Source: Nitrososphaera sp. (GTDB lineage Archaea > Thermoproteota > Nitrososphaeria > Nitrososphaerales > Nitrososphaeraceae). Taken from it: a stretch of 57,842 nucleotides of DNA. The position numbers were made by a program, and so were the translations under genes. Positions 37,294-46,342 of the stretch are shown here, in pieces (position 1 is the stretch's first letter; every line of letters starts with the position of its first letter). The stretch is from the NCBI GenBank assembly GCA_023250885.1, contig JAHEZV010000003.1, positions 1 to 57,842 on the forward strand. Direction: 5' to 3'. Under the pieces are notes generated by a model. The model saw nothing but the letters and a program-made list of their open reading frames with translations. It was not told the origin of the DNA and did not search any database.

Positions 37294-37551
37294 TCAAACT
37301 GGCGAAGACAGATTCTTTACTATCATGAGCGTCGAGCTGGACCTTACCCAATTATTTGTCCTGATTTCCATTACCACCTTCTTCAGCTGCGCGTCCGTCT
37401 CTGAATTGACTTTCACAAAGAACTCGTATACGCCGGACACTCTGACAGCAAATTCTACATTAGGCATTTTCTTCAGCTCCGCTGCGAACAGGTCAGCTGA
37501 ATCACTTTCACAGCTGACCATAATAAAGGCGCTTGGCATTAGACATTTCAT
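37294..37551 (-). CDS. Stand-alone Lrp/AsnC ligand-binding (RAM) domain protein
   Basis: AFIMVSCESDSADLFAAELKKMPNVEFAVRVSGVYEFFVKVNSET; no HTH. Confidence 0.6.
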   Translation of the reverse strand: MKCLMPSAFIMVSCESDSADLFAAELKKMPNVEFAVRVSGVYEFFVKVNSETDAQLKKVVMEIRTNNWVRSSSTLMIVKNLSSPV

Positions 37552-37663
37552 TTGACGCTCGCCATTATTATGTTATTGCTGTAAACAGAAGGGAGAAGAG
37601 ACGGACTAACTCCAAGCTGGTTCAATCCGATGACCTTATTAGAGTCTTGTTTCGTATTCGGTT

Positions 37664-37939
37664 GTGGCAGCAACATTTCTCGTCTTTTTCAAATACAAAT
37701 CAATGAACAAGGAGGATGCACAGAGAGCAGCAGGGCAATGGCGCGAAATGAAGGGCACCTTGCCTACTGATGTTGAATTGATAGCAGAGTACGACCATGC
37801 ATGGGGCACAGAGTACAACGGCTTTCTTCTTTTCGAAGCAGAGAAAGCTGATTCCTTCCTGGATTGGTGGTCTACCTTCAAAGATAGCATTAGGTGGTAC
37901 GTTGAAAAGACATACACCATCACAGCCAGGAAGCGTTGA
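37664..37939 (+). CDS. DUF3303-like small protein
   Basis: MAATFLVFFKYKSMNKEDAQRAAGQWREMKGTLPTDVELIAEYDHAWGTEYNGFLLFEAEKADSFLDWW. Confidence 0.5.
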   Translation: MAATFLVFFKYKSMNKEDAQRAAGQWREMKGTLPTDVELIAEYDHAWGTEYNGFLLFEAEKADSFLDWWSTFKDSIRWYVEKTYTITARKR

Positions 37940-38111
37940 CAATCATGGGCTTCGGTACTAGGAAGATGCCATATTGATAAGGATGAAGGAACTCTAGAGC
38001 AAGAATCAGCTCACGCGTGATGTTTTGCAGTCCATTGGTAGCTTGGCGGTCAGCTAGCTAATCATCCTTTCAAAATGTTATATGGAAGTCCCCGCATATT
38101 TCTTCTAGTAG

Positions 38112-39635
38112 ATGGTTCCTGACGACTCTATCAATGAAGGGTCGGGGGATGAGCAGGACCCAGGCCCGATTATCAACCCCCTTTCAAGGCCCGTGCCATT
38201 ATGGTCAGAGCTGCTGAACCGTGTCAAGCTATTCGACTGGTGGGTGGAATACCACAAAGGAGGTACCTACGAATCGATACTTAAAAATAGGATAATTCAG
38301 CTTGGCATGGAAACGGGTTTCCCCAATCGATGGCTAAGAAAAATATTGCGCCATGCAATTTCAGAGTTTTCAAAGAAAGGTTTAGGACCCGACTATTATG
38401 GTTATCACAACATTGACCACGAACTTGAAGCTGCGCTATTCACTCTAATTGCAGCCAACAGCCAGCCTGCTAACTCTAGCTTCACACCCGAGGAACTAGC
38501 CTATCTTTTTGTTGCTGCGCTGTTTCATGACTATGATCCCCTGAAGAGGTTTGACAAGCCTCATGAGGATGCTGTCGAGCAAATCATAAGGACCGACACG
38601 AAGATCAGGCGATTTATTGACGAGGTCGGTCTAAATATCGACATTGTTATTGCTCTTATCCATCGAACAGCTTATCCCTTCCAAGGAGATAATGCGAAAC
38701 ACGCACAAAATCGTATGAAGGAACTTTTCACCGCTGCTGGAATCCCGGAGGATAATTATGCAACGAGAAAACGCTACACTAACCTGGGTTGGTTTCTGTC
38801 TGTCTCGGAACGCATCGCCGGTTATGCTTTGGGAGATTTTGAGCATTCCAAGGATCTGGCTAGAAGAAACGCGCATGCGCTGGGATGGCATCCTTCTGTC
38901 ATAAACGAACGGTCTGTTCATTATTTTGAGACGCTTGGGGAAGAAAGGGAGATGTTCGACCGAGTGATGTCCGGGGTTCCTGAAAGATACAGAGCAACAT
39001 TCTTCAATAATGTCGAGGGTTTCACAGAAGCTTGGAAGAAAGAGGTGGAGCTCCAACGGAGTGTCAGGAATGAAGTTATGATCCGGACCCTTGTCGAAAA
39101 CAATGTCGACGCAAAACTTCCTCGTGCGGTAGTCGACTCGGTAATGGAGGTATATAGCGAACAATCCTTCCCAATGAGTTCTGTACGTGAAGATTTCCTA
39201 ACATCGTTATGGGATCCGGAAAACATACTGGTTACACTAAGAGCCGAAAAGCAGGATGGCGCTATTGTGGGATATGCCAAAGGTAGTCCTCTTGAAAAAT
39301 GTAAGCTGAGAAGAGGTACGATAGACTACAATTTCGGAAAACATAACACCAGCTACTTGGAGGGCATAGGTATAAGAAGGGGATACTTGGGTGCAACGGG
39401 CGGTCACTTACTTCGGCTTAAATTCTTCGATGAAGCTGCGAATAGAGGCTACAAATTTGTGACTGGATACGCGCATCGTGATGTGATATTACAGCGCATC
39501 AAGAAAGGTGAGAAAATCGAGATGGTTCAAAGGTATGACCCTGACAAACTTGATTACTATAGAGCTAACCTTACAGATGAAATGTACCGAACGATCCTGT
39601 CTGATTCAAATGTGATTTACGTTGATCACGGATGA
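38112..39635 (+). CDS. HD-domain protein with C-terminal GNAT acetyltransferase-like domain
   Basis: HD-type GYHNIDHELEA...ALFHDYDPLKRFDKPHEDA...HRT; C-term YLEGIGIRRGYLGATGGHLLRLKFFDEAANRGYKFVTGYAHRD. Confidence 0.55.
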   Translation: MVPDDSINEGSGDEQDPGPIINPLSRPVPLWSELLNRVKLFDWWVEYHKGGTYESILKNRIIQLGMETGFPNRWLRKILRHAISEFSKKGLGPDYYGYHNIDHELEAALFTLIAANSQPANSSFTPEELAYLFVAALFHDYDPLKRFDKPHEDAVEQIIRTDTKIRRFIDEVGLNIDIVIALIHRTAYPFQGDNAKHAQNRMKELFTAAGIPEDNYATRKRYTNLGWFLSVSERIAGYALGDFEHSKDLARRNAHALGWHPSVINERSVHYFETLGEEREMFDRVMSGVPERYRATFFNNVEGFTEAWKKEVELQRSVRNEVMIRTLVENNVDAKLPRAVVDSVMEVYSEQSFPMSSVREDFLTSLWDPENILVTLRAEKQDGAIVGYAKGSPLEKCKLRRGTIDYNFGKHNTSYLEGIGIRRGYLGATGGHLLRLKFFDEAANRGYKFVTGYAHRDVILQRIKKGEKIEMVQRYDPDKLDYYRANLTDEMYRTILSDSNVIYVDHG

Positions 39636-39679
39636 GGACGTCGTTAAGTGGGTCCTTCAGGATTGTTATCGTTATTGCA

Positions 39680-39696
39680 GTCTTTCTAAGAAAGAC
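39680..39696. terminator. Hairpin GTCTTTC-TAA-GAAAGAC after the HD-GNAT gene
   Basis: Perfect 7-bp inverted repeat 45 nt after the stop codon. Confidence 0.35.
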
Positions 39697-39823
39697 GGTG
39701 TTATGGTTTGGGTGCATGTGTTTTCTTAAGAACGTAACGTAATAGTAATATAGCCTGAAATGGCATATTCGGCTGTTGCAGGCTCCAGCTCAAGAATGAT
39801 TGTTATGATGGAGCTAGCACTGT

Positions 39824-39970
39824 GTGGAGAGGAAAGGCAAAAATATTACCAATAAGAAAACAAGACTGTCTTTTATCCAGCTGAAGGCCACTCCAGGAGG
39901 CTATTGGGAAGGAACCTTAGCAATATATAATGGCCGTCACTCTGAATTACTATGCGAATATATTTCTTAA
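39824..39970 (+). CDS. Possible small protein (48 aa, GTG start)
   Basis: VERKGKNITNKKTRLSFIQLKATPGGYWEGTLAIYNGRHSELLCEYIS*. Confidence 0.25.
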   Translation: MERKGKNITNKKTRLSFIQLKATPGGYWEGTLAIYNGRHSELLCEYIS

Positions 39971-40326
39971 TAGAGTAATATACGAATTATGCGGTATTGA
40001 AGAACTGGGAATAATATCGTAAGAACTTGGTTTCATTCTCCGGATAGAATACGCGCCTCCAGGCGCCCTTGCTAGCTGGGTCTCCGTAGTTCCATACAGA
40101 GCATCCTATCAGCAGTTGCGCCATGACAGACAAATTACCAGTAGCCTAGATGTATCAACTGCCATTTGGCAGAGGAACGATAACCACAAATGCTATTCAA
40201 CTCTGGATTCAGTGATGCTTATCACTCTCATGTGGCCGAAAGAAGCATGATTTCATGATGAGAATGTCAGGATTGCTTGGCCGTCCAATGGCGTTTCAGC
40301 CTTTATTCAGCTTCAGTGGAGCTACG

Positions 40327-40464
40327 TCAATATTTTTGCCACGGCTTTGCGTGCTTTAGAAGGTGGCAGTTTTCAGAACAAAAGTAATCGTCGCACATGT
40401 AACAATAGATCGGATAGTCCTGGGTCTTTCTGCCACAGCCTCCGCATGTAGAGGATCCATCCAT
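40327..40464 (-). CDS. MYND/HIT-type zinc-finger microprotein (45 aa)
   Basis: Manual translation: MDGSSTCGGCGRKTQDYPIYCYMCDDYFCSENCHLLKHAKPWQKY. Confidence 0.55.
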   Translation of the reverse strand: MDGSSTCGGCGRKTQDYPIYCYMCDDYFCSENCHLLKHAKPWQKY

Positions 40465-40608
40465 AGTTATCTCACATGTCCGTCTCACTTAAGGTTTTGA
40501 GCAACCACCTTTTGGCCTCCCATCGGCTCGCCCCTCCTCGGCTAGCTACGTAACATTGTTCAGGTAGATAATACCAGTGTTGATAAATTTAGGTGTCTGT
40601 ACCCCGGT

Positions 40609-40803
40609 ATGATGGCTCGGGAGATCCTTCGGAGTGAGCACCATAAGCAATCCTACTTGATGAACGAGCTAGAATCCTTGGGATTAGCAAAGATCCGGCT
40701 GAACGAATTTAATGATGCCAAAGAATTGGGAGGCCTCGTGAAGACCATTAAGGAATCCCTTCTGAAAGAATATCATAATTCTTATCCAATCGCTACCGCC
40801 TGA
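40609..40803 (+). CDS. Small hypothetical protein
   Basis: MMAREILRSEHHKQSYLMNELESLGLAKIRLNEFNDAKELGGLVKTIKESLLKEYHNS. Confidence 0.35.
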   Translation: MMAREILRSEHHKQSYLMNELESLGLAKIRLNEFNDAKELGGLVKTIKESLLKEYHNSYPIATA

Positions 40804-40919
40804 GTCTCATCTTCTGCATGATCGCATACAATCAGCGGATCCTGACTTGAGCTGCAAGTCAATTAAAATTCGCCGAAAGTTGTATAGCTTACTTTCCGGA
40901 TAGGCTCGGCAGCCACTAG

Positions 40920-41111
40920 TTGACCCAACACCACTTGCATCAATGCATTGTTTGCGGTTGCTTGTATGACCATGTGAGCAGGCACGACCAGCTTTTTTAT
41001 GATGGCACATGCGAGCAATGTTCAAATTTTGTCCAAAAGGGGAAGGAACAGAAATTCGACGCGATTACTGTTTTACAGTTTGATGTGGCGTGGAAGAACA
41101 GGCAACGATAG
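40920..41111 (+). CDS. Small zinc-ribbon-like protein
   Basis: CIVCGCLYDHVSRHDQLFYDGTCEQCSNF (two CxxC). Confidence 0.4.
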   Translation: MTQHHLHQCIVCGCLYDHVSRHDQLFYDGTCEQCSNFVQKGKEQKFDAITVLQFDVAWKNRQR

Positions 41112-41210
41112 CGTCCATTCAGTGTTTGAATTCTGATGAGGTAATATACTAATGAAAAAAGAAAATGGCCGGGCTGCTGGTATCAAACACCAGCCCGATC
41201 CTGCAAGAAA

Positions 41211-41246
41211 TTACTTCTTCTTTGGCTTGGTTTTCTTTTTCGCCAT
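41211..41246 (-). CDS. Lys-rich micropeptide MAKKKTKPKKK followed by a hairpin
   Basis: ATG...TAA 11 codons; downstream inverted repeat CGGGCTGCTGGT/ACCAGCCCG; TATA-like element upstream. Confidence 0.25.
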   Translation of the reverse strand: MAKKKTKPKKK

Positions 41247-41461
41247 CCTTTGAATCGAAGAGTGACGGAAGTTATTATATTTGATCGATGTCTTGATGAA
41301 GTTTTAGGCGGAACCTTCTACAGTAGACTTCTATGCATGCTATCGATTTCGAAAGTTCAACACCACAAGACATTTTACATACATCGCCCTTGAGCTGACA
41401 GCTCGGGAGAACAGCGGGAGCCGTCATTCCGGCTGCCAGCCCATCAGGCAATTCTTAGAGA

Positions 41462-41503
41462 GAGGAAGGAGGGGGAGCTCGGGTAAAGCTTCTTCCTTCC
41501 CTC
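41462..41503. repeat. Long purine/pyrimidine inverted repeat (hairpin)
   Basis: GAGGAAGGAGGGGGAGCT...AGCTTCTTCCTTCCCTC. Confidence 0.35.
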
Positions 41504-42183
41504 ACCAAGCCCCATGATCAACTACGAGGAGCTATGTAAGGAACGTGGATAATTTGTTCAATTCGCAAAAAAGTGAATAGATAGTCCAGATTATTCCTGC
41601 AGACAGCTTTCAGAGTAGCACGCGAAATCAGGTGGAGTATTGTCCACACAATGCCATGCCGAAAGGCTTGACAAGCTTTACATCTGAAGACATTTTTCAA
41701 TTATTCCATCGGGACCCGCAATAATAAGCATTGAATAGCCCTTCAGGATTCCACCAGTTACCACACAGCTTTTCCCGCTTGTTCCTCTTTCCAGCGACAC
41801 ACCAGCAAACGCTGCATTTTACCCTTCGTCTGCGCCGTTCTTCCGTCAAGTTCAACCGGCTACGTGGTATGTCTGCCGCAAGCATCGCATGTTACAGACC
41901 AGAACGCCTGCATGCATCGGGGGGACTGGCCTTCTGTCACATAGTGGAAGAAAAGCATTCCACATCTGACACACTGATGTTCGCACCTCACGAAACCCTG
42001 CTGCACTTCATCTTTCACGTCCATTTGCCCTACACTCTATAGATATGTGGATGATAGACTGTGCCATAAAGTAAAGTCTGGGAGCCGGCCAGACATACAG
42101 CTTTGCATATGCGGGCCGACTATCCCCTCAATTGCCTTTGGCTCCAGAATAACCTTATCTCGCAGATTCTGTACCAAGTAGTC

Positions 42184-42318
42184 ATGGGTGAATACGGTAG
42201 CAGCTCCAGGTATGATTTCATGTGCGATGAATGCGGGATGGCCTTTTCGTCTCTCGATGACCATCTAACACATTGCAATCGATATTACCCTAAGGCGCTG
42301 GGAACTTCGGTCACATGA
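42184..42318 (+). CDS. C2H2-like zinc-finger small protein
   Basis: MGEYGSSSRYDFMCDECGMAFSSLDDHLTHCNRYYPKALGTSVT. Confidence 0.45.
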   Translation: MGEYGSSSRYDFMCDECGMAFSSLDDHLTHCNRYYPKALGTSVT

Positions 42319-42419
42319 AGAAGGAAAGGAGAGAGATATGCGACATTGAGAGCTTTGTCTACTTTAGAGTCAATCGTTTCCATAATGTTTGCATAAGCCA
42401 CAACACGAATTAACTCATT

Positions 42420-42824
42420 TCACGGCCTCACAACCTGGCTGATGTGAGGGAGTATCTTCCTTTCGATAATGCCTGCAGCATCGCAGCCCGTGTCAAATGA
42501 GAGGAGAAGGTAGAAACCATGATTACCCGAGGACATGGCTATAGTCGCACGAACCAGCTTGTCGTAAACTCCGATAGCATAGCGAAGCCCCCCTATCTTT
42601 GACTGGAACGTCTCCCGCATAAGTGCGCGCGTTACAGCTTCCAACGCGTACTGCTCCGTATCGCTATTTGTCATTAACGGAACAAGACCAGACCGGTACG
42701 ACGATGCTACCAAACGGCCAAGATGATTTGCAATTCCTGCAAACCTGATTGACGTATCCTTGCTCAGTATGTCTTGGCACAATTTCTGTAATTTTTGCTC
42801 TTCTGCCTTCAGGTTGTTTGCCAA
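42420..42824 (-). CDS. DUF6659-type conserved protein (resembles 12120-12527)
   Basis: CQDILSKDTSIRFAGIANHLGRLVASSYRSGLVPLMTNSDTEQYALEAVTRALMRETFQSKIGGLRYAIGVYDKLVRATI. Confidence 0.65.
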   Translation of the reverse strand: MANNLKAEEQKLQKLCQDILSKDTSIRFAGIANHLGRLVASSYRSGLVPLMTNSDTEQYALEAVTRALMRETFQSKIGGLRYAIGVYDKLVRATIAMSSGNHGFYLLLSFDTGCDAAGIIERKILPHISQVVRP

Positions 42825-43454
42825 CGCGACCCAGGTTATTCAAACAGCGTGCATATTTATTATTATTTTCTCCGTGCCTAGCCGCTATCTTGGCAACCCT
42901 ATTCCTGCCTTGTTCCTTCGAAGCTCCTTCACAAACTCCCGAATGCCTGTACAGAGCACTGGGAAATAGGGCACAACCCTTCCGATCAGATTTGTACTAT
43001 CTCACTCCGAGCTATGAGAAATTTAACTCTCCGGGCTAAGTAACAACGACGAACTAAAAAAGGAATTGGATCGTATTCGATAGCAACCTCCGTTGAAGAC
43101 CCTTTTGCTTGTCAAGAAGCTTGTTACCAATAGCAGATCCTCCATGAGAGCTTTTCGCTTCTTCAGGATATTATGCTTTAGTTGTCCCTTGTAAACCGGT
43201 ATGTACTTAGAAAGATTGCCCAGAAGCTTATCTCCTACTTACATTTGATCTGACTACAGACAAACCTCTTAAAATGATAATATCAATCGCATTAATAAGT
43301 GAAGGGGATCGACCCTTATGTAGCCTTGTTCAAGACAGAGGGCATCCCTTCTCACTTTCAATAGCGGTGTCTCCTTACAGTAACCCCGTAGTAACCCTCC
43401 CGAGAAAGAGGATCAAGACGAGCTTTCAATCGTTAAGATTTAATTCAATGAGAA

Positions 43455-43883
43455 ATGCCTTATGGAGAGAGCTTGAAAATTGAGGGTCCTCTAATAACAG
43501 GCTGGCTACCGTTTATCTACGTGAAATTTATTTGTGACCAGCTGGAGGTTAATAAAGATATTCTCATGGTCGTAGATACTGGAACCGCCGTTACCACGAT
43601 AAACGAATTTGATGCGCGTGGAATGAAAGTGGACTATTCCAAATTGACGAAAAACCAAGATTCTTTGGGTATTGGAGGGCAAGCCGAGTCATATCTGGCG
43701 GATTCATGCCACTTGTATTTTGGAGAAGGAATAGAATCTGTAGATGTCAAACCTGTAAAATTTCTGAAACAAAGCAGCGTTGAAATTGCTGAACAAGAAC
43801 GATATCCTAGCTTATTGGGCATGGATGTTCTAAGAAATTATAAAATAAGTTTTACAGAATCCAAGGTAATTCTGGAAAAATAG
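43455..43883 (+). CDS. Retropepsin-like aspartic protease family protein
   Basis: ILMVVDTGTAVTTI (DTG) ... YPSLLGMDVLRNYKISF. Confidence 0.65.
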   Translation: MPYGESLKIEGPLITGWLPFIYVKFICDQLEVNKDILMVVDTGTAVTTINEFDARGMKVDYSKLTKNQDSLGIGGQAESYLADSCHLYFGEGIESVDVKPVKFLKQSSVEIAEQERYPSLLGMDVLRNYKISFTESKVILEK

Positions 43884-44025
43884 TCTACAGACCAAATCAA
43901 TTTGTACGTAGGCTACTTAACCCATTCCCTTAAATTCAAATCCGACAGCTCCCAGTAGAAGCGCAAGAAAGGAAAATACAAAACTTGGGTTGGGCGCGAC
44001 CAAGGCTAGTACGTCCATGCAACCT

Positions 44026-45813
44026 CTAGATGTCCTTTTTATCCCACCCGAACTGCCTTCTTGCGATCTCCATGCAGTCACTGAAGGCAGTCTTGGTCTT
44101 GAGGAACGAATACTTGGCATCTCTCAGATAATCTCTATACTTCTTTTCGCCAAATGTATTTCCCAGGATGAACCGCAGTTTCAAAGATGCGATATTCTTG
44201 AGAAGAATGTTGAAATTGGCTTCGATAATTAGCGAGTTTCCAAATGTTTGGACGTAGGAATCGAATTTCTCATCATTTAGTATGCCCTGTATTGCCAAAC
44301 CCCATACCAGATTTCTCAGCTTCCCTAGATAATCGTATTTTTCATACCCCAAGAACTGAATCTGCTTGACAATTGCCGGTAATCTGTAATGAACCTTATA
44401 GAGCAAGACGAGTTTTCTTGGGTCCACTTCAAGATATTTAACCCTGAAAGTGCTTGCATACCACTTCTCACTTTCAAAAACTTGCTTCATCTGTGAAATT
44501 CTTTCTATCTCTCCATGAAGGGCCAGTAGAGTTTGGGCTAGATTTCGAAGCCTTATGGCCTTTCTATGGGCAATGTTCATCTCTTCCAAATCTTCGTCAG
44601 TAAGGTCTTCAAGAGAATTCTCTCTTCTTTCATAATATATGCCCAGTTTATCTTTGAATAGTTCCTCAAGATGCAACTGGATCAGGTCGTTTGCTCTCAG
44701 GTTCCATGGCATTATGGGGTTTTGCCTGTTATTGTTTATAGTAACTCGCTTGAGAAACTCTTCTTCTCCAGACCGGACGATCCTCATCATGACCCTGACT
44801 TTATCTAGCATTTCAAGTACTTTTCCTCGCTGTCTTTTGTTTTCATCGACGAATTTTTTGATGGTCTTGACTGTCTGGACGCCGTTTAGTAATCTGGGTT
44901 CTGTCATCGCCAGCACGTGATGCTTGCTGTTGTTGTTCTTGAGTTCGACTTGCTGTGCGGTCAGGGTAACGCCGTTGTGATAGAATGTGAAGTTCTCTGC
45001 TGGTTCTTCGCTTGCCAAGATCCGTTTGAGTGAGTTTTTGATTTCGTGTTTCGTCATTTTGCCATTACTGACTCCGCATCGGATATTCTTTTCAAAGAAT
45101 CTATCGCCTAAATCAGCATGCATTCCGTGCAAGGTGCCTAGTGGTACGAACGTTACGATGAGTTCGTTACCTTGAGTCGCAACCCTCATGGGAGTATCAG
45201 CACAGGGAATCGAATAGACTGGGCTTTGGCTTCGCAGGAAAGCATGGCCTACCGCTTTCTTACTCGAAATAACCTGAAAGATCATTTCTACCTCTCGCCC
45301 AAAGAAGCTGTCTATGTTGTACTTCTTTGACTCCAGATATTCTCTTACCATCTCGAGTACTCTACTTTTCTCAGCTCTCAACGGGTCTCCATTAAAGACA
45401 GGATGAACCGTGATCCTCTCGATACCACGTTTGTTATCAACAATGCATCTTCTCAATCTCGTTAGAAAATCACTTTCGCCTTCATATTCTCGAAACGAAG
45501 AGTCGGCAAAAACCCTTTGTATACCCACCAGAGCCAGTCTTTCTATAGATTCTTTGAACAACAGGTGATCGTCTGAGCACTTGAACTGAAACAAGAAGAG
45601 ATTTCGTGTTGCTTCCTCATAGTAGAACGAGTCTATTGCACATTCATTACCGCCAAAGCTTACGTGAGACGCTGCTTCCTCGATATGAATTTTGAATCTC
45701 TTCATTAGATAGAGCAGCGCAAAATAATCCTCTTTGCGTCCCCGGTACTGGCTACATAGCCCTCTATATGTCTCGTTGATCTCTCCATTTTCGATAAGTA
45801 CAGTTGCGGACAT
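44026..45813 (-). CDS. AIPR (abortive infection phage resistance) family protein
   Basis: N-term IDSFYYEEATRNLFLFQFK; DRFFEKNIRCGVSNGKMTKHEIKNSLKRIL...FTFYHNGVTLTAQ...EPRLLNGVQTVKTI. Confidence 0.8.
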   Translation of the reverse strand: MSATVLIENGEINETYRGLCSQYRGRKEDYFALLYLMKRFKIHIEEAASHVSFGGNECAIDSFYYEEATRNLFLFQFKCSDDHLLFKESIERLALVGIQRVFADSSFREYEGESDFLTRLRRCIVDNKRGIERITVHPVFNGDPLRAEKSRVLEMVREYLESKKYNIDSFFGREVEMIFQVISSKKAVGHAFLRSQSPVYSIPCADTPMRVATQGNELIVTFVPLGTLHGMHADLGDRFFEKNIRCGVSNGKMTKHEIKNSLKRILASEEPAENFTFYHNGVTLTAQQVELKNNNSKHHVLAMTEPRLLNGVQTVKTIKKFVDENKRQRGKVLEMLDKVRVMMRIVRSGEEEFLKRVTINNNRQNPIMPWNLRANDLIQLHLEELFKDKLGIYYERRENSLEDLTDEDLEEMNIAHRKAIRLRNLAQTLLALHGEIERISQMKQVFESEKWYASTFRVKYLEVDPRKLVLLYKVHYRLPAIVKQIQFLGYEKYDYLGKLRNLVWGLAIQGILNDEKFDSYVQTFGNSLIIEANFNILLKNIASLKLRFILGNTFGEKKYRDYLRDAKYSFLKTKTAFSDCMEIARRQFGWDKKDI

Positions 45814-46342
45814 TCATCTGCTGTCACTTTTGTCAGTACTGTACTTAAGGTGGTGTTATTGTAACTTTCAACGAAGGTGTCTAAGAAAATAGTCCGACCC
45901 GAACTGAATCGTCCATCGGATGATCTTAGATACTATCTCCGCTTTCTTGTACTTTACATTCATCACATGGTAATGCTATATGGTTGCCTTTCGGGACAAC
46001 CCAATCCGCGAATCAAGCCTCTATCGGTTCATGACCATTGGTATTCGGCCTTATTTAGGGGCGCACCTCCAAACCCGCAAAATTCTCTCCTTACCTTGTT
46101 AGAAGAAGGCCAATTGCGAGGACAGCGCATATCATGTTACAATCGTAGAGGTTATTTCCTCGTAAGACGAACCCAGCCATGCCGACCACTGGTTCAAATT
46201 CCCGGCTGCGAATACTTGTTAACCCTTAAATCTCCGTGGCTGGTAAATTTACAGGGAAAGGGGTTTCTTTTCAAGCTATGATTATTCATGCTGTTTTATA
46301 CGTAGCAAATATATTTATTGGACGTACAATGACTAGCAGCCG

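Noticed and set aside
41518-41885. Minus-strand Cys-containing ORFs (FRCKACQAF; VTCDACGRHTT; VKCSVCWCVAGKRNK...)
   Set aside because: Isolated CxxC pairs in separate frames with stops; could be decayed zinc ribbons but evidence is too thin.
46183-46215. tRNA T-arm-like GGTTCAAATTCCCGG near the edge of the accessory region, possible att remnant
   Set aside because: T-stem does not pair, no acceptor or anticodon arms found upstream; likely coincidence.
45877-46281. 134-aa ORF between AIPR and helicase
   Set aside because: No domain, atypical composition, overlaps the promoter region; cannot support as coding.
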